Shown here piece by piece: positions 57,372 to 64,000 of a stretch of 64,000 bases of DNA. This stretch comes from Solibaculum mannosilyticum (GTDB taxonomy: Bacteria; Bacillota; Clostridia; Oscillospirales; Acutalibacteraceae), in assembly GCF_015140235.1 (NCBI RefSeq), contig NZ_AP023321.1:310001-374000 (forward strand), given 5' to 3'. Each line of letters begins with the position of its first letter. The stretch's first letter is position 1. A model generated the notes under the pieces. It made no database searches. It was given only the letters and a program-made list of their open reading frames with translations, and was not told where the DNA came from. A program made the position numbers and the translations under genes.

Positions 57372-59564
57372 TCATGCAGCCGCAGGGAGCTCCTGCTGCT
57401 GCACGATTTCTTTGTTTTCCATCAAGTCAGCCAAAAGCACATCTGCCAGCAAATGGCCGGCAAGGTGCCCGGTATGGATGACCACCCGATCTTTCTTCAT
57501 CTGGATAAACTCCTCGTTGCGCAGGACGCGGCTCTGCGCGGCCAGCTTCAAATCTTGGCCTGTAAGCCGTGCCGCAATGACTTTTTGCCACTTCTGCAGA
57601 AATTCCGTCGCCTGCTCGATGTCCTCGTGCTGGCGGTCAAACAGCGTGCGTTTTTGACGCACAGTGCCGTCCGGCTCGATCTCCAGTGTGTAATAGGGAT
57701 CTTCTGGTTCCTCCGCTCGGCGCAGAAACATGATGAAGCTCTCCCGGCGCTCGATGCGGTCATAGTACCGTTCGCCGGCGCCGTCATTTCCGACACAATG
57801 GTGAAGCATCCGTCCCTCTTTGATAATATCAAAAGTATTTTGAGGGGCAATGACCAGATAATCTTCATCTGCATAGGCATACTTTTTCTGCAATTCCTCG
57901 CAGATGGAGCGAACATGGGGGTACTTCTTGTCCATGTTCTCTGCTTGAAGCTCCAGGCTTCCAGCCTCACACTGGATAACCAGTTCATCATGCCGCTGAC
58001 GCAATTTACGCGCACGATAGATAATTTCATCGCTGGTGTCGATATGCAGACGCTCTGCCATAGCAAGGTAGTCCTGCCATGTGGTCAACGCCTGCCGGCA
58101 ACTTCCGTCAAAATACGGCTTCTGTTTTTGCAGATAGTTTCGGATCTGAATCGGACTCATGCGGTCCGCGATGAACAGAATATCTTTGGCGCTGATCCGT
58201 TCTTTTTTAAACCAGCGAAACAGTTCATCCGGTATGCGTTGATTGGTCCGCTTTTCAAGCTGCAACCATGCCAGGTCTTCCGTATCGCCATTTATCTGCC
58301 GCAGACGGCGGAATTTGGGGCCGTCTAATCCCAATGCTCGAATCAGTCGCGTCTCATTTGGATAGAGTATCCGTTCCCGCACAGAATCACAATGTTCAAA
58401 GCATTCTTTTGTCAGCCTCGGCAAGTCTGCCTTCCAAATCTGCTCCATCTTCGGCATCCGCTTCCAAACAGCCAAATACTTTTCCGGATCAGTCACCGGA
58501 TGGGTGCGTATCCACTGCACAAGGCCAGTGCCGAACAGCTCCTTCTGTTCCATGCAGGGAAGGCTCTTGCCATAGACCCTGCCTGTCTGATTGCCACAGT
58601 AACTATAGTAGCAGGGATTACCGGAAATCCAGCGTGTTTCCCGCTGGCAATACACGCCCCAATAGTAAGAGCGTATTTCTCCACTGCGGTCATAAATCGA
58701 ACGGCGAAACTCATGCCAGTAAGGCTTTCCAGAGGGCAGACTGTCTTTCCAGTAAGTCCTCTCTGCCCAGAATTCACGGAGAACAAAGCCATCCTTGCAC
58801 CGCTGAATCAGATAAGCATAGTCCTTTTCTGTCCGAATATACCCGGCGCGCCCCAGGGCTTTGAATACAATGGGATGCCGGCAGCAGGCACAGCGTCCTT
58901 TCTTATTGTGATATGGATGCCCGGATATAGGGACCTCTTTCCCACAAAAGGTACAATAACCGTTTTGGGCTCCGCCGCGTTTATAGCGATAGAAGATGAA
59001 ATTTTCCCGCACAGCCACCTTATCAATCCAGCGCATCCAATCCTTGGGCAGTTCAGGCACCTGAGCCAGATCCTGATCCCACGCGCCGGTAATTCGTTTA
59101 TGCCTCTGCTCCAACTGTTCGTCCCGTACATTTCTCTGAAAATCAAGGATACCGAGATCACCGCCGCGTTCCCCACAAAGATAGTCCTGTACTACGGCAG
59201 CATCTTTCTCACTGGCCCAGCAGGTGGCATAATAGTTTCTCCCCGGCCAATTCAGCCTGTCCAGTTTGGCGTCCCGCCATTTTTTCTCTAAATGGTCGTA
59301 AGTCAGAAACTGGTGCGCTTTCTTGTCAAGGAACACTTCATAAGCAGGATTGTTGCCATCCAGCCGCAGATGTTCCGGCAGATAAAAAGCCGCTTTGAGG
59401 ATGCCATCCTGAACGACGCAGTTCATATATGGATAGTAGGTCCGTTCAACATAGCGATAGCCATAGGGGCCTTCATGCTGTTTCGGCTCATCCGCTATTG
59501 CTGCCTGTTTCATCTCCGGCGTTGCCGTCAATTTCGGCATTGCCAGAAGTGCAGATTTCTTCAA
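57372..59564 (-). CDS. PcfJ-like protein
   Basis: A 730-aa protein of the PcfJ family, found on conjugative plasmids and integrative elements of Firmicutes. Zinc-binding Cys pairs near 205-235 (CTFCGKEV ... CACCRHP), a long helical middle, and the conserved PcfJ region near 590-650 (EGRMLHHCVGNDGAGERYYD, then ESFIMFLRR). Function is not established; linked genes concern DNA processing. The start is a TTG at 59564 close to the previous stop, with only a weak ribosome site; a later Met (MPKLTATPEM) is an alternative. Confidence 0.85.
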   Translation of the reverse strand: MKKSALLAMPKLTATPEMKQAAIADEPKQHEGPYGYRYVERTYYPYMNCVVQDGILKAAFYLPEHLRLDGNNPAYEVFLDKKAHQFLTYDHLEKKWRDAKLDRLNWPGRNYYATCWASEKDAAVVQDYLCGERGGDLGILDFQRNVRDEQLEQRHKRITGAWDQDLAQVPELPKDWMRWIDKVAVRENFIFYRYKRGGAQNGYCTFCGKEVPISGHPYHNKKGRCACCRHPIVFKALGRAGYIRTEKDYAYLIQRCKDGFVLREFWAERTYWKDSLPSGKPYWHEFRRSIYDRSGEIRSYYWGVYCQRETRWISGNPCYYSYCGNQTGRVYGKSLPCMEQKELFGTGLVQWIRTHPVTDPEKYLAVWKRMPKMEQIWKADLPRLTKECFEHCDSVRERILYPNETRLIRALGLDGPKFRRLRQINGDTEDLAWLQLEKRTNQRIPDELFRWFKKERISAKDILFIADRMSPIQIRNYLQKQKPYFDGSCRQALTTWQDYLAMAERLHIDTSDEIIYRARKLRQRHDELVIQCEAGSLELQAENMDKKYPHVRSICEELQKKYAYADEDYLVIAPQNTFDIIKEGRMLHHCVGNDGAGERYYDRIERRESFIMFLRRAEEPEDPYYTLEIEPDGTVRQKRTLFDRQHEDIEQATEFLQKWQKVIAARLTGQDLKLAAQSRVLRNEEFIQMKKDRVVIHTGHLAGHLLADVLLADLMENKEIVQQQELPAAA

Positions 59565-59565
59565 T

Positions 59566-60111
59566 TTAGTTCACCATCCTTTTTTCAAGCTCCACTCCAT
59601 ACCAAATTCCTGGTTGGAGCGTTTTCCCGTCAATCTCCGCCACCACGATCTGCTGGATGCCGCCGGTAGTGCCGTCCTCTTTTGCAAAAGCAAGTACATC
59701 GCCGTTCCGAGTCCCTTTTGCAATAGGGTCGGCGCCGCGCACCGCTGCATAGCCATTCCACGCTTCAGCTTTGTCCACCTTTATATTGCTGTTCCACTTC
59801 CGCTTCGGGTGGTCTGCCATAAAAGCAAGGCCATGGAGGAAGAGTTCTTTTTTTGTCAGCCGTTTCAAAATTGTCAACTCTGTACAGGAAATTTTGGAAT
59901 CGACACCATCTTCGTCAATGTCTCCGCCAGCATCGACAATATAGTATTCTGCGTGGTTTATATCTCCGTAATAGCGCAAGCAATCCAGCGGGTCCTCAGC
60001 ACAATGAAAGCCATTATGAGCGCAGTTGGCCTTTTCCGTTACATTGAGTCCCATCCTGAACTGGTAACCTCTGCAAATCAGGCCGGGAAGAAATCCTTTA
60101 TATGCAATCAT
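59566..60111 (-). CDS. DUF7666-like protein
   Basis: A 181-aa soluble protein. The N-terminal AYKGFLPGLICRGYQFRMGLNVTEKANCAHNGFHCAEDPLDCLRYY pattern (Cys-Gly-Phe-His-Cys with a Leu-Asp-Cys) matches the DUF7666 domain seen in phages and mobile elements; no activity known to me. A Lys-rich stretch and VVAEIDGKTLQPGIWYGVE end. ATG 60111 follows AAGGGGGG. Confidence 0.75.
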   Translation of the reverse strand: MIAYKGFLPGLICRGYQFRMGLNVTEKANCAHNGFHCAEDPLDCLRYYGDINHAEYYIVDAGGDIDEDGVDSKISCTELTILKRLTKKELFLHGLAFMADHPKRKWNSNIKVDKAEAWNGYAAVRGADPIAKGTRNGDVLAFAKEDGTTGGIQQIVVAEIDGKTLQPGIWYGVELEKRMVN

Positions 60112-60123
60112 GCTGCACCCCCC

Positions 60124-61074
60124 TTAACCTGCCTTTGTCATGCCGAGATCCAGCAGCGATAGTTGACCATCGTTGGCAGGCTTTTCCTTCTGCACAGGCT
60201 TCGGTTTGGCTTCTGCCTTTTTCTTTTCCTTCTGCTTCTTTTTGGTGGTTCTGGCGAAATCTTTTCCATAGTAGGGGTTCGGTACAAACTTTTCTTCTTC
60301 CTTATGATCCTCTTTGGCGTCTGGGTCGCGGAAATAATCCTCTGCCCACTGGTAGCACAAATCGTCCGGAACATCACAGCCATACCCTTGGCTGCCCGGA
60401 CCTGGCTGAATGCCGCTTGCTTTGAGTTCATCCTGAATGTAGTCCCACGCCTTGCGGCTGATGTACTGGAAACAGTGGATCATTGACTTGCGCGGGTGCA
60501 TGGTGAGGCGTGCGAAAGCAATATCCTCCAGGCACTTGGTCTGGATAAATTCTGCCACACACTCTTTCATGTTGCGCCGGGTCAGTTTTTCTGTATCTGC
60601 GTTGACCCGCTGCATGGAGGCGTTCACCACCTCGTCGTCGCTCATCGCGGCCAGACGCTCCAGCTGCTCCTGCTCGGCCTTTTTCTTTTCAGCCTGCCGG
60701 GCTTCCCATTCTGCTTTACGCTTGGCTTCAGCCGCCTCATGCTCGGCACGGCGTTTTTCCTCGTCCGCATCGGTGGTTGCATCGGCCTTGGCGGGTGCCT
60801 CCTGCTCTTTACCGGCATCCTCCCCATCCGTGTCCGCTGCCTCGGAAGCATCGTCTCCGTTCATTTCCGCCAATTCCTCGGCCCCATCGTCTGCATCAAA
60901 TGCGGGCGATGACGGCGTTTCCACGGTAGGGGAAGCCGCTGAATGGCTGGCCGACGGCACCGGCAGCTCGTCAAAAGTTTCCTCATCCTCAAAGGCGTTT
61001 CCTGCCGATACCTGTTCTGCGGGAAGTCCGAGCTCCTCCTGCTTGTTCAGCGCCATTTCTGAAAAATATCCCAT
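60124..61074 (-). CDS. PcfK-like protein with long acidic N-terminus
   Basis: A 316-aa protein. Residues 1-110 are Ala/Glu/Asp-rich and disordered; 108-150 is a charged coiled coil (EEKRRAEHEAAEAKRKAEWE); residues 160-265 match the PcfK domain (MHPRKSMIHCFQYISRKAWDYI, DDLCYQWAEDYF); the tail is Lys-rich and ends LSLLDLGMTKAG. PcfK proteins accompany PcfJ in conjugative elements; the exact role is unknown. Two genes upstream of the PcfJ-like gene on the same strand. Confidence 0.78.
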   Translation of the reverse strand: MGYFSEMALNKQEELGLPAEQVSAGNAFEDEETFDELPVPSASHSAASPTVETPSSPAFDADDGAEELAEMNGDDASEAADTDGEDAGKEQEAPAKADATTDADEEKRRAEHEAAEAKRKAEWEARQAEKKKAEQEQLERLAAMSDDEVVNASMQRVNADTEKLTRRNMKECVAEFIQTKCLEDIAFARLTMHPRKSMIHCFQYISRKAWDYIQDELKASGIQPGPGSQGYGCDVPDDLCYQWAEDYFRDPDAKEDHKEEEKFVPNPYYGKDFARTTKKKQKEKKKAEAKPKPVQKEKPANDGQLSLLDLGMTKAG

Positions 61075-61150
61075 AGTGATCTCCTTTCCGTCGTTTCATA
61101 AAAAGGCACGGAACAGGCCAATGCCCATCCCATGCCTTTGCCACATTGTT

Positions 61151-61402
61151 TTACAGCACATAAACCAATGTACTGTAACCGTCAAAGCAGTAACACACCA
61201 CATTCGGATATTGCTTTGACCATTCCTTGATTTGATCCTGTATTGCTTGAGCCGCCCTGCGCGCTGAACCGTTCCACGGCGGCGGAACCGTCACCGTGAA
61301 AAAGCCTTTTTCTGTACGGGGCCGCACATCAGCGTCCAGATGGACGCATTGCTCCAGGAGTGCCAAAAGCTGGCTCTCCTTTGTCTCACTCACGACAACC
61401 AT
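61151..61402 (-). CDS. Small unrecognised backbone protein
   Basis: An 83-aa protein (MVVVSETKESQLLALLEQCVHLD ... VVCYCFDGYSTLVYVL), probably one alpha/beta unit. ATG 61402 overlaps the primase stop by one base behind AGAGG. Unrecognised. Confidence 0.7.
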   Translation of the reverse strand: MVVVSETKESQLLALLEQCVHLDADVRPRTEKGFFTVTVPPPWNGSARRAAQAIQDQIKEWSKQYPNVVCYCFDGYSTLVYVL

Positions 61403-63192
61403 CAAAACCTCTCTTGTGTCTTTTCTGGAATTTCCTTCTTTGCGAGCATAGGGGAAAACTTTACTTGTCTAAACTGGTCTTGTCCGCTTACATAATAATA
61501 CGCCCGCTTGGCACCGTGATTCAGTTCCACTACATCGGAAACCGCCATTGGCCGCCCGCGGCAGCCTTCAGGCAGCCGCTCCCGGCAGTCGGCAAACAGG
61601 CGCTTCAAAAGTGTGTCATCCGATTCCTCCGCTGGGCAGTAGATTTCTCCACTTCCTGCCACATAGTACATCGCCGCAGGCGGCTGTTCATAACCAGCCG
61701 CTTTTAACGCTGTAATATCCTTGAAAGCAAATGGGATCGCGTTCTCTTCGTCCAGTTGAAGTTGATAAAGTACAAACCTTTGTTTTCGCCGCTGTGGCTC
61801 CAACAGGGCGGCAAGAGCGTCCCGGCCGCCGCACAGGAAGGTTTTATGTTCCTCCCCTGTCAGCCCCAGATACTCTGTCAGTCCGATGTCTTGCTCGGCC
61901 CGGTGCTGCCACTGTTCCACGCAGTCCTCAATGTGGGCCAGCTTGCACAGCCCGCGCAGATACTGCTCTTTGAAACTCAACTTTTCAATTTCCTTTTGCC
62001 GCTGACTGCCCTGGCGCAAAGCCAGCTGCCAGTCATCAAACCCTTTATAATTGGGATTCCAAGTCAACCGCCGGCAATTCATGCCGTGCTTTTGCGCCAT
62101 TAAGTAAATTTTGGATGCCCCGGCCATGGTCATTTTGTTGTTGTACTTGTCCATGTCATGGGCTTCGATAATCTCCTCTGTACCACTCTGCGCCAGCAAC
62201 GCGAACATAGCGTCCAACGGACTGGTGTTATTGGCGCCGGCAATCGCGGCGAAAGTGCGCCCGGTCAGGCAATGGGAGATGTCTGCTTTCAAAAGACCTT
62301 CAATCACATAAACGACACGGGCAGATGGATTTCCTGCCAGATGTACCGGGCTGCCCGATCCTGTCCCGCCCTTTTTTGAGGAAGACGAAAACCAGATATA
62401 TTTTGCTCCCGGCTTTTCCGGCGGATCATCCTTGTTTTTCAGCGGTATATCCAGTTTGATCTGGAATCCCTGCAACATGCCGTCAAAGCCGATGGCAGGG
62501 ATCAGGATGCCGGCTGTCTTTTGATAAAAAGCCATAGTCCAATGTCCACCGTTATCCTGGTAAAAGCCCGGCACTCCCTGCACCTTGCAGCCCTGCTTGA
62601 TCAGCCGTTCTGTAATAGACCGGCATAGAAAAGGCGGTGGGGTGCTCTTAAATCCCAGTGCGTCAATCTGTTCATCAGACAGCCCGCGTTTAGGGGAGCG
62701 CAGATGTTCCCGATGTGCCGGCCGCAGCGTAAGTTGAGCAAGCAGCAGGGATAGCGTCTGGTGGATCTCCGCTGGACTGGCCTTATTCGACTGTGGTACT
62801 GTTTTTCGCTCGGAAGAAGAATGGCCGGCAGGGGCAGCCCAGGCCCCTGAAGTTGAAGGGCTTGGACTGGCCGGCCGCTGTTGGGCTTCATTCCCGGAGC
62901 GTGCGTGTTCCTCTTGGATATTGTCACACAGAGCTTCTGCAATCTCCCAGTAGGCATCGGATGTAGTCGTATGGTTAAGTTCAGCATACAGCGCCAGCAT
63001 TCCGCCATGTGCATCGCAGTAGTTGCACCGCCAGACATTCTTGACGAAATTGACATTCATCCGTCCCCGGCGGTCACCGCAGAACGGGCAGTCCACATAG
63101 ACGCTGTTCGCCTGTTGACGCCTGATGCGTAGGTTTAATAGATTGACAACTTCCATGATGCCGAAAGGAAATTCATCCGGGTATGAGCCCAT
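61402..63192 (-). CDS. CHC2 zinc-finger DNA primase
   Basis: A 596-aa primase-type protein. Residues 30-70 form a CHC2-like zinc finger (VDCPFCGDRRGRMNVN ... WRCNYCDAHGG); a Ser/Ala-rich linker to about 150; then a Toprim-like DUF3854 domain about 270-400 (VVYVIEGLLKADISHCL, IIEAHDMDKYNNKMT). The family makes primers or acts with a helicase during element replication. ATG 63192 follows GGGAGG. The C-terminal 150 residues (ENAIPFAFKDITALKAAGYE) are of unclear fold. Confidence 0.85.
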   Translation of the reverse strand: MGSYPDEFPFGIMEVVNLLNLRIRRQQANSVYVDCPFCGDRRGRMNVNFVKNVWRCNYCDAHGGMLALYAELNHTTTSDAYWEIAEALCDNIQEEHARSGNEAQQRPASPSPSTSGAWAAPAGHSSSERKTVPQSNKASPAEIHQTLSLLLAQLTLRPAHREHLRSPKRGLSDEQIDALGFKSTPPPFLCRSITERLIKQGCKVQGVPGFYQDNGGHWTMAFYQKTAGILIPAIGFDGMLQGFQIKLDIPLKNKDDPPEKPGAKYIWFSSSSKKGGTGSGSPVHLAGNPSARVVYVIEGLLKADISHCLTGRTFAAIAGANNTSPLDAMFALLAQSGTEEIIEAHDMDKYNNKMTMAGASKIYLMAQKHGMNCRRLTWNPNYKGFDDWQLALRQGSQRQKEIEKLSFKEQYLRGLCKLAHIEDCVEQWQHRAEQDIGLTEYLGLTGEEHKTFLCGGRDALAALLEPQRRKQRFVLYQLQLDEENAIPFAFKDITALKAAGYEQPPAAMYYVAGSGEIYCPAEESDDTLLKRLFADCRERLPEGCRGRPMAVSDVVELNHGAKRAYYYVSGQDQFRQVKFSPMLAKKEIPEKTQERF

Positions 63193-63231
63193 TTGTCATT
63201 CCTCCCTTCATACCCGAGCCAGGGCTTCGCA

Positions 63232-64000
63232 TCAACCAGCCTTTTGAAGTGAATTGAGGACCAGTTGGGCAGCAGCCCGAACGATGTTGTCCTTGCTTTT
63301 GTTGCCCGGAGTCAAATAGAAACGCAGATTGACAGGCCGCTTCTTCGCCACCTCTGCGATAGTCAGCCCCCGGCATACGCCGCTGTCCACAACGACCTCC
63401 TGTGCCTGTTCCAGCGTCATCACCTTCAGAATATCCTCTACTGGCATATCCGGGGTGTATGCAGGGGCCTCTTGTACGACTTTGGCTTCGGGGACCTCCT
63501 GTGCCTCCTTGGCGACTGTCAGATCCTCCGCAGGGCGCTGAACTGGCAGTTCTTCCGCAGGGAGATGAATTGGCAATTCCTCCGCTGTCTTGCTGTTTTC
63601 CGGCTGCTCTGTCGTTGGCGCGGAATCCGCTGGCAGCGTATCCGTGTTTGTAGTAGGGCTTACCGGCAAACTCTGCTCATGGGCCGGAGTTGCTGCAGGC
63701 TGAATCTTCGTTCTTGCTGTTTCTGCGTTTTCAGATGCCCTCTGTGGCGTTTGTGTGCCCCCGGAAACGGAATTACCCTCGGAAAGAACAGCGGCCTTCT
63801 GCGAGGCGCTGGAGGGCTCCTGCGGCAACACAGTGCTCACAGGCGGAGTAATGGCAGAGGGCTGCGTTTTACTCACAGGCGCCGCTTTCTGTACGGAAGC
63901 GGCATGAGTGTCGGCGCTCACAAGCTGGATGCCAAATCCAGCGTCCGAAAGGGCCTGGCTCAACGCCTCATTTTGAGCTGCCTTCACAAAGTCCCTGCTA
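63232..64000 (-). CDS. Unrecognised Pro/Ala-rich backbone protein (partial)
   Basis: Open to the right edge: before the GTG at 63987 the frame continues as SRDF, so the N-terminus is probably outside. Visible part: KAAQNEALSQALSDAGFGIQLV, then 130 residues of low-complexity Ser/Thr/Pro/Glu with three degenerate repeats of EELPIHLPA/EELPVQRPA/EDLTVA, then a folded C-terminus (MTLEQAQEVVVDSGVCRGLTIAEVAKKRPVNLRFYLTPG). Located just before the primase gene in the same operon; role unknown. Confidence 0.72.
   Translation of the reverse strand, partial: SRDFVKAAQNEALSQALSDAGFGIQLVSADTHAASVQKAAPVSKTQPSAITPPVSTVLPQEPSSASQKAAVLSEGNSVSGGTQTPQRASENAETARTKIQPAATPAHEQSLPVSPTTNTDTLPADSAPTTEQPENSKTAEELPIHLPAEELPVQRPAEDLTVAKEAQEVPEAKVVQEAPAYTPDMPVEDILKVMTLEQAQEVVVDSGVCRGLTIAEVAKKRPVNLRFYLTPGNKSKDNIVRAAAQLVLNSLQKAG

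Larger units (their letters stand above)
44701..64000 (-). mobile_element. Backbone of a conjugative element or large plasmid (partial)
   Basis: Nearly 20 kb of compact, mostly minus-strand genes typical of Clostridia conjugative elements: ParR/ParM-like, NAD-dependent ligase, PcfJ, PcfK, DUF7666 and primase genes, and many small unknown genes. No integrase, relaxase or type IV secretion gene of this element is in view. The left limit is uncertain; the region runs off the right edge. Confidence 0.65.

Overview
The window reads as DNA from a gut-type Clostridia (Oscillospiraceae/Lachnospiraceae-like Firmicute). Reasons: strong AGGAGG ribosome binding sites, paired exporter-fold ABC proteins, an MptD-type ECF S component, Cys-rich KTR and PcfJ/PcfK proteins, and a TndX-like serine recombinase. 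The genus cannot be fixed from sequence alone. Most of the window is moderately GC-rich; 28.17-35.46 kb is clearly AT-rich and foreign.

Bases 1-44.6 kb are dominated by five import-type transporter operons, nearly all on the minus strand. Operon A (7306 to beyond 1): exporter-fold ABC pair plus a complete Opp/Nik-type importer whose substrate-binding lipoprotein runs off the left edge. Operon B (12252-8386): ABC pair plus a receiver-less winged-helix protein. Operon C (20748-13609): ECF S-T-AA, ABC pair, DtxR-type repressor, winged-helix protein. Operon D (25527-22058): ABC pair behind a TetR gene. Operon E (43451-36122): the same gene order as C. Three AraC regulators sit beside operons B, C and E. 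All five operons carry an inverted repeat GTTAG-N6-CTAAC just upstream of the first gene, and C and E encode nearly identical DtxR-type regulators. My reading is a single metal-responsive regulon for uptake of metal-metallophore (siderophore, opine or haem) complexes, without biosynthesis genes in view. The substrate is inferred, not shown.

Bases 28172-35464 are a 7.3 kb integrative mobilizable element inserted in an XRE regulator gene whose two halves (28047-28171 and 35465-35654) rejoin in frame. It carries a MobT/Orf20-type relaxase, an oriT-like inverted repeat, a large serine recombinase, small AT-rich cargo genes and several repeat or hairpin structures.

Bases 44.7-64 kb are the backbone of a conjugative element or large plasmid: an SLOG protein and XRE repressor divergent over an operator array, ParM/ParR-like segregation genes, NAD-dependent DNA ligase, PcfJ-like and PcfK-like proteins, a CHC2 primase and about ten unrecognised genes, nearly all on the minus strand in a tightly packed series. 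The conjugation machinery, replication origin and element ends are not in the window, so whether the transporter block is cargo of this element or its chromosomal neighbour is open.
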